Shown: positions 44,891 through 55,821 of the stretch, one piece after another
How positions within the stretch are numbered: the stretch's first letter is position 1
Layout: each line of letters begins with the position of its first letter
Source of the DNA: Curtobacterium flaccumfaciens pv. betae
GTDB lineage: Bacteria; Actinomycetota; Actinomycetes; Actinomycetales; Microbacteriaceae
Direction of reading: 5' to 3'
DNA length: 64,000 nucleotides
Assembly: GCF_026241855.1 (NCBI RefSeq)
Contig: NZ_JAPJDC010000001.1
Span: 744,001 to 808,000, forward strand
Translations under genes and position numbers: made by a program
Notes under the pieces: model-generated
Seen by the model: only the letters and a program-made list of their open reading frames with translations
The model's database searches: none
Told to the model about the DNA's origin: nothing

Positions 44891-45805
44891 ATGGAGTTCG
44901 CCGACGTCGCCAGGGAGCTGCTGCTCGTCGCGCCGCAGGACTTCGTCGCCGAGCGCACCGCACGACAACGCGCGGCGCGGAAGGACGACCGCGCCCTCGC
45001 CACGGCGATCGGGCAGCTCCGGAAGCCCGCCCCGGCGGCCTGGGTGATCGACCTGCTCGCCCACGACGGTGCCCTCGACGACGCCGTCGACCTCGGACCG
45101 GCTCTCCGCAAGGCGCAGGCGGACGCCGACCCCGACGCGATCCGGACCCTCCGTCGGCAGCGCGCCGAGGTCGTCGACGCCCTCGCGCAGGCCGGTGCGG
45201 ACCTGGCGTCCGACGCCGGACACCCCGTCACCCCGGCGGTGCTCGAGCAGGTCCGGTCGACGATCGAGGCGGCGATGGCGGACCCGCACGCCGGCGCGGC
45301 CGTCCGGTCGGGGCTGCTCGTGACGGCGCTCGAGAGCGTGGGGTTCGACGCGGTCGACCTCGACGGGGCGCTCGCGGATCCGGACGCGGTCCCCGATGCC
45401 TGGTCCGGCAGCGATGCCCCACCCATCCCCATCTCCCAGGCGAGGGGTGCGCGGAAGGCGAGCCGTGCCTCCAGGCCCGCGCAGCGCGACGCTCCGGAAC
45501 CGGACGCCGATCCCGAACCCGAACCCGAACCGAAGCGCGACCCGGCCGCCGACCGGAAGGCCGCGCGCCAGGCCGAGACCGCAGCGCGCACGGAGTCCCG
45601 CGACGCCGACGCAGCACTCGACGACGCCGAGGCCGATCTCGAACAGGCAGAGGAGCGCCGCGCGGAGCTCCAGCGTGCCCTCGAGCAGGCCGAGGCCGAG
45701 ATCACCCGGCTCGAGGCAGCCCGCGACGAGGTCGAGGCGGCGAGCGACCGGGCGCGCGACGTCCTCCGCGCCGCGCAGGAGCACCGCCGGGAGGTCGGCC
45801 GCTGA
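44891..45805 (+). CDS. Hypothetical coiled-coil protein
   Basis: A 304-residue protein without recognised domain. The N-terminal half is Ala/Leu-rich helical (VARELLLVAPQDFVAERTA). A linker with Pro/Glu/Asp repeats (DADPEPEPEPK) leads to a C-terminal coiled coil rich in Glu, Ala and Arg. Possibly cytoplasmic and structural or regulatory. ATG at 44891 is preferred over the 44852 start, which lies within tandem repeats. Confidence 0.65.
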   Translation: MEFADVARELLLVAPQDFVAERTARQRAARKDDRALATAIGQLRKPAPAAWVIDLLAHDGALDDAVDLGPALRKAQADADPDAIRTLRRQRAEVVDALAQAGADLASDAGHPVTPAVLEQVRSTIEAAMADPHAGAAVRSGLLVTALESVGFDAVDLDGALADPDAVPDAWSGSDAPPIPISQARGARKASRASRPAQRDAPEPDADPEPEPEPKRDPAADRKAARQAETAARTESRDADAALDDAEADLEQAEERRAELQRALEQAEAEITRLEAARDEVEAASDRARDVLRAAQEHRREVGR

Positions 45806-45889
45806 GCCGTCCGGTCGGACCTCATCACCTCGGATGAAAAGCGGCCGAACGGCTCGGTCCCCGTCCGGCGCGGCCCATACGCTCGCGTC

Positions 45890-47169
<1,280 letters not shown>

Positions 47170-47173
<4 letters not shown>

Positions 47174-47826
47174 GCGCCGTCCGCGTCGCCGTCGTCGACG
47201 ACCAGCGACTGTTCGCCACCGGGATGCAGATGCTCGTCGACGCCCAGGACGACATGACCTGTGTCGGGACCGCCGGTGACGGTGCCGCCGCCCTCGAGCT
47301 CTGCGCCGCCGAGCACCCCGACGTGCTGCTGCTCGACCTGCGGATGCCGGTCATGAACGGCATCGAGACCCTGACGCGTCTCGTCGCCTCGACCCAGGAC
47401 CGCCCGCGGGTCGTCGCGCTCACGACCATCCGCCGCGACGATGCCGTGCTCGCCGCACTCCGCGCCGGCGCCGCCGCGTTCCTGACGAAGGACGCCCTGC
47501 CCGACGTCGTCACCGCGACCATCCGCGACGTGCACGCCGGTCGACCGGCACCGACCGAAGCCGAGGCACTCGACCTGCTGCGCGCGCAGGGCACCCCGGC
47601 CGTGACCGACCGACGCGACGAGGTCCTCGACGCGCTGACGGCCCGCGAGCGCGAGGTCTTCCTGCTCGTCGCGAAGGGGCTCAGCAACGCCGAGATCGCC
47701 GAGTCGGTCTTCCTGAGCGACGCCACCGTGAAGACCCACGTCCGCGCCGTCCTGACGAAGCTCGGACTCCGGAACCGGATCCAGGTCGTCATCACCGCAC
47801 ACGAACGCGGCCTCGTCCGCGCCTAG
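47170..47826 (+). CDS. Response regulator, NarL/FixJ family
   Basis: A 218-residue DNA-binding regulator. Receiver domain with acidic DD near residue 10, phospho-acceptor Asp56 in LLLDLRMPVMNG and Lys in FLTKDALPD; LuxR-type helix-turn-helix LTAREREVFLLVAKGLSNAE, then SDATVKTHVRAVLTKLGL. Coupled (ATGA) to the kinase. Confidence 0.94.
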
Positions 47827-47834
47827 GGGGAACC

Positions 47835-48808
47835 ATGCAGATCACGAACCGCGTCGCGAAGACCGGCACCGCCGTCGTCGTCCTCGCCGGACTGGCCACC
47901 GCCGTCGTCCACGGGTTGCCCGAACGCGCCGACGTCGCGGTCGCCCCCACCGTCGAACAGGACACACGGCGTGGGCGATGCCGCTCGACGCCTTCGTCGC
48001 GCCGGCCTCGTCGAAGACCACGTACGCCGAGGACCTCGTGGCCGAGCCCTGCCTGCGGAAGGCCGGCATCGACGACCCGGCTCCGTGGGCGACCGCGGCC
48101 GGGCTGCAGGCCGACGACGACGCGGCCGACACCGCCGCTCGGGCGAACCCCTCACCCGCACTCGCGACCACCCGGCCCCTCACCGCGGCGCTCGCCGAGA
48201 CCCGCGGTTACCACGGGCCGTCCGCCGCCGGTGCGAACCAGGAGGGCCTGCGGCAGTGGGGGTACGACCCGGACCGCCAGGCCGCGTTCGCCGCGCTCCC
48301 GGACGACGTGGCCGCCCGTTGCTGGAACGCAGCCCGGAAGACCCTCGGCACCACGCTGCGCGGCACCGAGCAGACCGCGTCCGAACTGGCCCAGCGCCTG
48401 ACGTACCTGGCGGCGCTGGACGCACGCCAGGACGACCCGGTCCGCACGGCCGCGGCCGGGTGGCGCACCTGCATGGCGCGGTCCGGTGTGCCGGACCTGC
48501 CGGCGGGTCCGGAGGGCATGCCGACCCCCTCGATGCACGTCAGCGCCCGTGACGGCGACCAGGTCGTCCTGTTCTCGGACGATCCGGGGAAGGCCGAGGT
48601 CGCCGTCGCCGAACGGGACGTCGCGTGCCAGGAGTCATCCGGCTACCGCAGCGCGCTGTACGCGGCGGAGTGGGAACGGCTGCTGCACGTCACCGCGACC
48701 GACGCGGCCGCGCTCCGGAAGGGTTCGACGCGGCAGCCGCAGGTGGACGCCCGCCTCGACCGGGTGATCGCGCGGCTCGCCCCGGCGGCACCGGCGGACG
48801 TCGACTGA
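47835..48808 (+). pseudogene. Exported protein with AC-slippage frameshift
   Basis: Begins MQITNRVAKTGTAVVVLAGL, a signal peptide, in one frame up to VEQD near 47963. The continuation WAMPLDAFVAPASSK to the stop at 48808 is two bases out of frame. The switch occurs in the (AC)3 run at 47962-47967; deleting one AC restores a single 322-residue frame reading VEQDTAWAMPLDAF. Conserved-looking Cys in PCLRKAGI, RCWNAA, RTCMARSG and ACQES suggest disulfides in a secreted protein. It is either a recent pseudogene, a phase-variable gene or a sequence error. It follows the two-component pair by eight bases. Confidence 0.7.
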
Positions 48809-48866
48809 CGCGGCGGTCGCGGGGAGCGGTCCTGGGGGGAGCGCCCCGCGCCCGCCGCGTGGGGAC

Positions 48867-48914
48867 GACGGACGGGAGGCCCGTGGCAGGACCGCCACGG
48901 GCCTCCCGTCCGTC
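48867..48914. terminator. Perfect hairpin, GGAGGC family
   Basis: GACGGACGGGAGGCCCGTGG pairs with its complement ending in CCGTCCGTC around a short loop. It lies between the converging exported-protein and GT39-like genes. Fourth copy of the family and the longest stem. Confidence 0.75.
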
Positions 48915-48947
48915 CCGCTGCCCGGGGACGTCGCGTGTCGACCCGTG

Positions 48948-50465
48948 TCAGCCCGGGACGGCTTCGAGGACCCCGTCGCGTTCGCGGAGCGCGCCGTGCT
49001 TCGGGACCCACACCTGCAACTCGTCGACGGTGAAGTGCTCGAGGTCGTCGCGGTGTGCGGCCAGGAACGAGGCGATCCCGGGCTTCATCGGGAACCGCGG
49101 GTCGATCCCCTGCACCACGGCGACGACGTCGTCGGCGTCGGGATCCCAGGTGCCGCGCTCGAAGAAGTACGGCCGCCACGCGACCAGGTTGTACCCGCTG
49201 AACAGAACGGTGCCGTCGTCGACGCCACGTGCCCGCAACTCGGCGTCGAGCCGGGCGACACCAGCCGGACGCGCCTGCGCCACCGCACTGCCGAGCCGGA
49301 CCACCGGCACGACGGCGAGGGCGAGCACGAGGCAGACCGCCGTGACCCGCAGTACCCGCTGCCGACGGCTGACGGGCCTGGACGGCCAGCCGGCACGTCC
49401 GAGGCCGATGCCGGCGAGGGCGATGAGGAGCGGCATCCACGCGTAGTAGTAGTGCGCGAGTGCGACGTCCGACGCGGTCAGGAAGGCGACCTGCGCACCG
49501 AGGCCGATGCCGAGGTAGGCGACGAGCCGGTCGGGTCGGAACACGAACGCCGCGACCAGCCCGATGACCAGCACGAGGACCACCCAGCGGCTGGTGCCCT
49601 GCGTGAAGTACACGAAGTTCGCCCACCACGGGGCGAACAGGTACTCGCGACCGAGCAGCTCGATCGAGTGGCCGAGCTCCGCGTGCCCGGTCTGGAACTG
49701 CAGCATGTGCACGAAGCCGCGCTCGAAGCCCACGGGCGCGTACAGCAGCACGAACGCGACGACGAACGACCCGGCCGCGATCAGCCCGCCGGTCAACAGG
49801 TCCCACCACCGGCGGAACAGGATCGGCAACGCGATGATCGCCACGACGAGCACGGCGGAGGTCATCTTCGACGTCACGGACAGGGCGAGCAGCAGGCCGG
49901 ACGCAGCGGCCCAGAGCCAGCGTCGGCGGTCGGCGCCGTTCACCCACCGCCACGCGGCGTACAGCGCGGCGACCGCGAAGAACACCATGACCGGTTCGAG
50001 CAGCGCCGTGCGGTCCATCCTGGTGGCGACACCGGAGCCCGGGTCACCCCAGGCGATGCCGTTCGCCCGGGGGGTGAGCCACCAGAGGGCGGCGGCGATG
50101 AGTGCCGCCCAGTACCCGACCGGACGGCGGAACCACAGGAAGAACAGGAGCCCGGTGCCCAGCGAGGCGGTCGCCGCGACGTAGCGCGGACCGAGCGGCC
50201 CCGGAGCGCCGAGGATGACCTCCGCCAGGCCGAACAGGTACTTCGCCGTCGGCGGGTGCTCGAGGTTGCGGATGAAGACGCCGTGCAGGTACTCCCAGCC
50301 GGACACCACGTACACGTCCTCGTCGACGTCCACGCGCTGCCGGCCCACGTGCCAGTAGGCGAAGACCACCGCGGCGGCGACGACGACCAGGAACGCGACG
50401 ATCCGCACGACCCGCGGACGGTCGAGCGGTCGGCGGGCACGGTGGGAGGCGATCACGGTGGACAA
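48948..50465 (-). CDS. GT39/ArnT-like membrane glycosyltransferase
   Basis: Polytopic membrane protein of 505 residues with about 11 hydrophobic helices. VDVDEDVYVVSGWEYL carries the acidic first-loop residues and NLEHPPTAKYLFG the HPP(x)K motif of PMT/ArnT enzymes that move sugars from polyprenyl phosphate. Acceptor unknown. TTG at 50465 or GTG at 50456 could start; neither has a strong Shine-Dalgarno sequence. Confidence 0.82.
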   Translation of the reverse strand: MSTVIASHRARRPLDRPRVVRIVAFLVVVAAAVVFAYWHVGRQRVDVDEDVYVVSGWEYLHGVFIRNLEHPPTAKYLFGLAEVILGAPGPLGPRYVAATASLGTGLLFFLWFRRPVGYWAALIAAALWWLTPRANGIAWGDPGSGVATRMDRTALLEPVMVFFAVAALYAAWRWVNGADRRRWLWAAASGLLLALSVTSKMTSAVLVVAIIALPILFRRWWDLLTGGLIAAGSFVVAFVLLYAPVGFERGFVHMLQFQTGHAELGHSIELLGREYLFAPWWANFVYFTQGTSRWVVLVLVIGLVAAFVFRPDRLVAYLGIGLGAQVAFLTASDVALAHYYYAWMPLLIALAGIGLGRAGWPSRPVSRRQRVLRVTAVCLVLALAVVPVVRLGSAVAQARPAGVARLDAELRARGVDDGTVLFSGYNLVAWRPYFFERGTWDPDADDVVAVVQGIDPRFPMKPGIASFLAAHRDDLEHFTVDELQVWVPKHGALRERDGVLEAVPG

Positions 50466-50520
50466 GTCTCACACGCGGAGGTCGGCCGCGACGTGAGCCG
50501 GTCCCGTCCTGACCGCACCT

Positions 50521-50729
50521 GCACCCGTGGTCCGACACGCCCGGACGGGTGCTGCTAGACTCAGTCCCTGACTTCGGCGAGGGCTGCGTACGCGCGGCCG
50601 TGATCGACGCGGTGGGATACCCGGCAAGACCCTGGGATCGTTCCTCACGCGTGCACGCGTTCGAGTTGCAACACCACAGACCCCCACGATGCCGGCACCC
50701 CGGCGTCGTCCCCGACACCAGGAGGCACC
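50521..50729 (+). promoter_or_regulatory. rplY promoter and long structured leader
   Basis: CCGACA (about 50532) and TAGACT (50556-50561) may be the promoter. They overlap an inverted repeat GCACCCGT (50521-50528) with ACGGGTGC (50545-50552). The leader of about 160 bases holds the perfect palindrome ACGCGTGCACGCGT (50647-50660) before AGGAGG. Possible autoregulation by the ribosomal protein is inference. Confidence 0.45.
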
Positions 50730-51353
50730 ATGGCCGACTACACCAAGCTCGCAGCGGAAGTCCGCACCAAGTTCGGCAAGGGCGCTGCTCGCAAGCTCCG
50801 CGCGGCCGACAAGATCCCCGCGGTCGTCTACGGCCACGGCACCGAGCCGATGCACATCTCGCTGCCCGGTCACGAGACCATGCTGCTCGTCCGTACCGCC
50901 AACGCGGTCGTCGACCTCGACATCGAGGGTGCTGCGCAGCTCGCCCTCGTCAAGGACGTCCAGCGTGACCCGGTGCGCCAGATCATCGAGCACATCGACC
51001 TCGTGGTCCTCCGCCGCGGCGAGAAGGTCACGGTCGACGTGCCCGTCGTCGTCGAGGGCGAGTCCTTCTCCGGCACCATCCACGTGCAGGACCTCAACAC
51101 GATCTCGCTGCTCGTGCTCGCCACCGACATCCCGGAGCACGTCTCCGTGAACGTCGAGGGCCTCGAGGACGGCGTGCAGATCCACGCCTCTCAGCTCGAG
51201 CTCCCCGAGGGCGCCGAGCTCGAGACCGACCCCGAGGCGCTGGTCGTCGCGATCGTCACCCCGCGTGGCACCGCTGACGACGACGCCGCGGACGAGGCCT
51301 CGGCCGAGGCCGGCGCCGAGTCGGGTGCCGAGGGCGCCGCGGACTCCGAGTAA
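50730..51353 (+). CDS. rplY: 50S ribosomal protein L25/general stress protein Ctc
   Basis: A 207-residue long-form L25 (Ctc): RTKFGKGAARKLRAADKIPA and VVYGHG in the 5S-rRNA-binding domain, then the TL5-like beta domain (VDVPVVVEGE). An acidic Ala/Glu/Asp tail follows. AGGAGG is seven bases before the ATG. The rplY-pth-mfd order is common in actinobacteria. Confidence 0.95.
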   Translation: MADYTKLAAEVRTKFGKGAARKLRAADKIPAVVYGHGTEPMHISLPGHETMLLVRTANAVVDLDIEGAAQLALVKDVQRDPVRQIIEHIDLVVLRRGEKVTVDVPVVVEGESFSGTIHVQDLNTISLLVLATDIPEHVSVNVEGLEDGVQIHASQLELPEGAELETDPEALVVAIVTPRGTADDDAADEASAEAGAESGAEGAADSE

Positions 51354-51396
51354 CACCCCTTCGAAGACATCTGGTCGACGCTGTGACACTGCGCTC

Positions 51397-51984
51397 ATGA
51401 ACGGCAGCAGCATCCTGGTGGTGGTCGGGCTCGGGAACCCCGGGCCCGACTACGCCGGCAACCGCCACAACGTCGGCCAGATGGTCCTCGACGAACTCGC
51501 TTCCCGCATGGGAGCCACGTTCAAGAAGCACAAGACGCCGAACCAGGTCGCCGAGGGGCGCCTGGTGCCCGGCGGCACACGACTCGTGCTGGCGAAGCCC
51601 GGGTCGTTCATGAACACCTCGGGCGGGCCGGTCTCCTCGGTGCTCGGGTTCTACAGCGCCACCCCGGCCGACCTCGTCGTCGTGCACGACGAGCTCGACC
51701 TGCCGTTCGACACCGTCCGCCTGAAGGGCAACGGCGGGCACGGCGGCCACAACGGGCTGCGCGACATCATCAAGGCCACCGGGACGAACGAGTTCATGCG
51801 CGTCCGGGTCGGCATCGGACGTCCGCCCGGTCGGCAGGACCCGGCCGACTACGTGCTGCGTGACTTCTCCGCAGCCGAGAAGAAGACGCTGCCGATCCTG
51901 CTGGCCGACGCGGCCGACGCGGTGGAAGCGATCGCCGAGGTCGGGCTGCTCGCCGCACAGCAGCGCGTGCACGCTCCGTCCTGA
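51397..51984 (+). CDS. pth: Peptidyl-tRNA hydrolase
   Basis: Releases tRNA from stalled peptidyl-tRNA. The 195-residue protein starts MNGSSILVVVGLGNPG; catalytic His24 is in NRHNVGQMV, FMNTSGGPV and VVHDELDLPF hold further active-site residues, and GGHNGLRDI is conserved. GACACT lies six bases before the ATG. Confidence 0.96.
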   Translation: MNGSSILVVVGLGNPGPDYAGNRHNVGQMVLDELASRMGATFKKHKTPNQVAEGRLVPGGTRLVLAKPGSFMNTSGGPVSSVLGFYSATPADLVVVHDELDLPFDTVRLKGNGGHGGHNGLRDIIKATGTNEFMRVRVGIGRPPGRQDPADYVLRDFSAAEKKTLPILLADAADAVEAIAEVGLLAAQQRVHAPS

Positions 51985-52053
51985 GCGCTCGGCGCTGTTC
52001 GCCCGTCGCGCACGCCGCGGCCGGTGTCGGTGGCGGCCGGTACCATCTCCTGA

Positions 52054-55000
52054 GTGACGATCTCGGGCATCATCCCTGCGCTCTCGCGCGCCTCCGCCTT
52101 CGATCGCGTGCTGCGCGCCGCACCGCGCGATGCCGACTTCTCCGTCGTGGACGGCCTGCGGGTGCCGCTGCTCGGCGCGCTGCTCGCCGAGCGCAACGGT
52201 CCGCAGTGCGTCCTCGTCATCACGGCGACCGGGCGTGAAGCCGAAGCGGTCCGCGAAGCGTTCGGCAGCTACGTCCCCGACGCCGACGTGCTCGAGTTCC
52301 CGGCGTGGGAGACCCTGCCGCACGAACGCCTCAGCCCGAGTGCGCAGACCGTCGGCACGCGCATCGCGACGCTCCGGAAGCTCGCGGCGTGGCAGGCGGC
52401 GGACCCGGCCGAGCGTCGCCAGACCATCGTCGTCGCGAGCGTCCGCGCCGCGCTGCAGCCGATCGCGAGCAACCTGACGTCCCTGGCGCCGGTGGTGCTG
52501 CGGACCGACTCGCGGGGCAACGACCTGGCGGCGATCGCGTCCCAGCTGGTGGACCTCGCCTACTCCCGCGTCGACCTCGTCACCCGCCGTGGTGAGTTCG
52601 CGGTGCGCGGTGGCATCCTCGACGTCTTCCCACCGACGGCCGACCACCCGGCACGCGTCGACTTCTTCGGCGACGAGATCGAGGCGATCAAGGCGTTCTC
52701 GGTCGCCGACCAGCGCACGACAGAGGACGACCTCGGTTCGGTCGAGCTCACCGCCTCGCGCGAACTCCTGCTCAGCGACGACGTCCGGCAGCGGGCGCGC
52801 GAGATGCTGCACGAGTTCCCGAACCTGTCGCAGATGCTCGCGAAGATCGCCGAGGGCATCCCGGTCGAGGGCATGGAGTCCCTCGCTCCGGCGCTCGTGC
52901 AGGACCTCGTGCCGATGACCTCCTACCTGCCGGACGACGCCACCATCGCGGTGTTCTCGCCCGAGCGGGTGAACGGCCGGGCGAACAGCCTCGCCGAGAC
53001 GAACACCGAGTTCCTGCAGGCGGCCTGGAGCGCAGCGGTCGCGGGTGCACAGGCCCCGATCGACCTCGACGCCGGCAACTTCCTGACCGTGCAGCAGCTC
53101 AAGAACACCCGCGGCCAGCGCACCTGGTGGACGGTGTCGCCGTTCGACTCCGGCCTCGACGAAGGGGACACCGAGCGCGTCCTCACCGACGCCGAGGCCG
53201 CTGCCGAGGCCGGCGAGTACATCCGCGTCCGGGCCGAGGCCGTCCCGAGCTTCGCCGGCAGTGCCGACGGGGCGATCGCGCACGTCAAGTCGCTGACCGA
53301 CGACGGGTGGGCCGTCGTGGTGACCGCGCAGGGCCAGGGCCTCGTCGAGCGTGCGGTGCAGGTGCTCGCCGACGCCGGGGTCGCCGCCCGTGCCGCAGCG
53401 GTCGACGCGCCGCCCGAGCCGGGGTTCGCCGTCGTGACGACCGCGACCGTCGAGCACGGCTTCGCGATCCCCGACCCCCGCATCGCGGTCCTGAGCGAAG
53501 CCGAGTTCTACGGCCGCAGCGTCCAGCAGGGCGCCCGCACCGTCAAGAAGCTCGCGAGCCGGCGCAAGAACGTCGTCGACCCGCTGCAGCTCAAGCCGGG
53601 CGACGTCGTCGTGCACGCGACCCACGGCATCGGCAAGTTCGTCGAGCTCGTCAGCCGCGAGGTCTCCAGCGGTGGCCGCAACGCCGTGAAGACGCAGCGC
53701 GAGTACCTCGTGCTCGAGTACGCGCCGTCGAAGCGCAACTACCCGGGCGACAAGCTCTTCGTGCCGACCGACCAGCTCGACCAGCTGTCGCGCTACGTCG
53801 GTGGTGAGTCCCCGACCCTGTCGAAGATGGGCGGCTCGGACTGGTCCGCCGCCAAGTCGAAGGCCCGCAAGGCCGTCCGCGACATCGCCGTCGACCTGGT
53901 CAAGCTGTACTCGGCGCGGATGGCGTCGAAGGGGCACGCGTTCGGCCCGGACACCCCGTGGCAGCGCGAGCTGGAAGAGGCGTTCCCGTTCGCCGAGACC
54001 GCCGACCAGCTCACCACGATCGACGAGATCAAGCGCGACATGGAACGCCCGATCCCGATGGACCGCCTGCTGTCCGGCGACGTCGGCTACGGCAAGACCG
54101 AGGTCGCGATCCGGGCGGCGTTCAAGGCCGTGCAGGACGGCAAGCAGGTCGTCATGCTCGTCCCGACGACCCTGCTCGTCCGCCAGCACATGGAGACGTT
54201 CCAGGAGCGCTTCGCCGGGTTCCCCGTGCACCTGCGCGCCCTGAGCCGGTTCCAGACCGAGAAGGAGTCGAAGGAGACCATCGCCGGGCTCGCCGACGGC
54301 ACGGTCGACATCGTCATCGCGACCCACCGGATCCTGTCGCAGGGCATCACCTTCAAGGACGTCGGGCTCGTCATCATCGACGAGGAACAGCGGTTCGGCG
54401 TCGAGCACAAGGACCAGCTCAAGAAGTTCAAGACGAACGTCGACGTCCTGGCGATGTCGGCGACCCCGATCCCGCGCTCGCTCGAGATGGCGGTCACGGG
54501 CATCCGCGAGATGTCGACCCTGGCGACCCCGCCCGAGGACCGCCACCCCATCCTGACCTTCGTCGGGCCGCAGTCCGACCTGCAGGTGGCGGCGGCGATC
54601 CGCCGCGAACTGCTGCGCGAGGGCCAGGTGTTCTACGTGCACAACCGCGTGAAGGACATCCAGTCGGTCGCCGCACACCTGGCCGAGATCGTGCCGGACG
54701 CCCGCATCGCCGTGGCGCACGGGCAGATGTCCGAGACCACCCTCGAGCAGGTCATGGTCGACTTCTGGGAGCGCCGCTTCGACGTCCTCGTCTCGACGAC
54801 GATCATCGAGACGGGCCTCGACATCGCGAACGCGAACACACTCATCATCGACAAGGCGGACAAGTACGGCCTGTCGCAGCTGCACCAGCTGCGCGGTCGT
54901 GTCGGCCGTGGACGGGAGCGCGGGTACGCGTACTTCCTCTACGACTCCGACAAGCCGCTGTCCGAGACCGCGCAGGACCGCCTCGAGACCATCGCCGCGA

Positions 55001-55662
55001 ACAACGAGCTCGGCGCGGGGATGCAGGTCGCCATGAAGGACCTCGAGATCCGCGGGGCCGGCAACCTGCTCGGCGGGGAGCAGTCCGGCCACATCGCGGG
55101 CGTCGGGTTCGACCTGTACCTGCGGATGATCGGCGAGGCCGTGTCGCAGTTCCGTGGCGACGTCGCCGAGGGGCAGACCGAGCTCCGGCTCGAGATCCCC
55201 GTCGACGCGCACATCCCCGAGGACTACGTCGAGTCCGAGCGACTCCGGCTCGAGGCGTACCAGAAGCTCTCGGCGGCCTCGGCCCCGACGGCCCAGCCGA
55301 ACGCGATCGACATGGTGCTCGACGAGCTCACCGACCGCTACGGGCAGCCGCCGCAGGCCGTGCAGACCCTGGTCGAGGTCTCCCGCCTCCGTCGCATGGC
55401 GCAGCAGGTCGGCCTGTCCGACGTCGTGGTGATGGGCTCGAACCTGCGGGTCGCCGGCAAGGAGCTCGCCGACTCGTCGCAGGTGCGCCTGAAGCGCATG
55501 TTCCCGGGGGCGCGCTGGTTCCCGCAGCAGAACGCGACGAGCATCCCGATGCCGCGTCCGCACGACCAGGCGCTGCCGGACGACGCCCTCATCCAGTGGG
55601 TGGAGAGCATCCTCACCGCCGTGTACGGGGCGACGACCCCGGCCGAGGCGCCGGCCGCGTAG
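52054..55662 (+). CDS. mfd: Transcription-repair coupling factor
   Basis: Superfamily 2 translocase of 1202 residues that removes stalled RNA polymerase and recruits UvrABC. N-terminal UvrB-homology module (ETLPHERLSP); RNA-polymerase-interacting domain starting near VDPLQLKPGDVVVHATHGIG; helicase Walker A GDVGYGKTEVA near residue 675 and DEEQRFG near 776; C-terminal TRCF domain. GTG at 52054 follows TACCAT by seven bases, with no Shine-Dalgarno sequence. Confidence 0.97.
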   Translation: MTISGIIPALSRASAFDRVLRAAPRDADFSVVDGLRVPLLGALLAERNGPQCVLVITATGREAEAVREAFGSYVPDADVLEFPAWETLPHERLSPSAQTVGTRIATLRKLAAWQAADPAERRQTIVVASVRAALQPIASNLTSLAPVVLRTDSRGNDLAAIASQLVDLAYSRVDLVTRRGEFAVRGGILDVFPPTADHPARVDFFGDEIEAIKAFSVADQRTTEDDLGSVELTASRELLLSDDVRQRAREMLHEFPNLSQMLAKIAEGIPVEGMESLAPALVQDLVPMTSYLPDDATIAVFSPERVNGRANSLAETNTEFLQAAWSAAVAGAQAPIDLDAGNFLTVQQLKNTRGQRTWWTVSPFDSGLDEGDTERVLTDAEAAAEAGEYIRVRAEAVPSFAGSADGAIAHVKSLTDDGWAVVVTAQGQGLVERAVQVLADAGVAARAAAVDAPPEPGFAVVTTATVEHGFAIPDPRIAVLSEAEFYGRSVQQGARTVKKLASRRKNVVDPLQLKPGDVVVHATHGIGKFVELVSREVSSGGRNAVKTQREYLVLEYAPSKRNYPGDKLFVPTDQLDQLSRYVGGESPTLSKMGGSDWSAAKSKARKAVRDIAVDLVKLYSARMASKGHAFGPDTPWQRELEEAFPFAETADQLTTIDEIKRDMERPIPMDRLLSGDVGYGKTEVAIRAAFKAVQDGKQVVMLVPTTLLVRQHMETFQERFAGFPVHLRALSRFQTEKESKETIAGLADGTVDIVIATHRILSQGITFKDVGLVIIDEEQRFGVEHKDQLKKFKTNVDVLAMSATPIPRSLEMAVTGIREMSTLATPPEDRHPILTFVGPQSDLQVAAAIRRELLREGQVFYVHNRVKDIQSVAAHLAEIVPDARIAVAHGQMSETTLEQVMVDFWERRFDVLVSTTIIETGLDIANANTLIIDKADKYGLSQLHQLRGRVGRGRERGYAYFLYDSDKPLSETAQDRLETIAANNELGAGMQVAMKDLEIRGAGNLLGGEQSGHIAGVGFDLYLRMIGEAVSQFRGDVAEGQTELRLEIPVDAHIPEDYVESERLRLEAYQKLSAASAPTAQPNAIDMVLDELTDRYGQPPQAVQTLVEVSRLRRMAQQVGLSDVVVMGSNLRVAGKELADSSQVRLKRMFPGARWFPQQNATSIPMPRPHDQALPDDALIQWVESILTAVYGATTPAEAPAA

Positions 55663-55681
55663 ACGCGAGCGGAGACGGACA

Positions 55682-55713
55682 GGAGGCACGGTGCGGGCCC
55701 GCACCGTGCCTCC
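55682..55713. terminator. Perfect palindromic hairpin, GGAGGC family
   Basis: GGAGGCACGGTGCGGG followed directly by its exact complement (16 bp each). It lies between mfd and the converging nhaA gene, and is the fifth member of the family. Confidence 0.7.
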
Positions 55714-55821
55714 GGGCCGTCATCGGCCACGTCCACGGCGCGCACGCCGTTCGCGACGATCCACGCGTCGAACGACGCGTGCTCTGTCGCGGAACGGGTG
55801 TGAACCCCGGCCCGCGACCCG

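Noticed and set aside
51256..55704. 1482-codon open frame antisense to mfd, pth and rplY
   Set aside because: Long open antisense frames are expected in high-GC genes with GC-ending codons; the product is Arg/Asp/Val-rich with no domain, and the + strand genes are certain.
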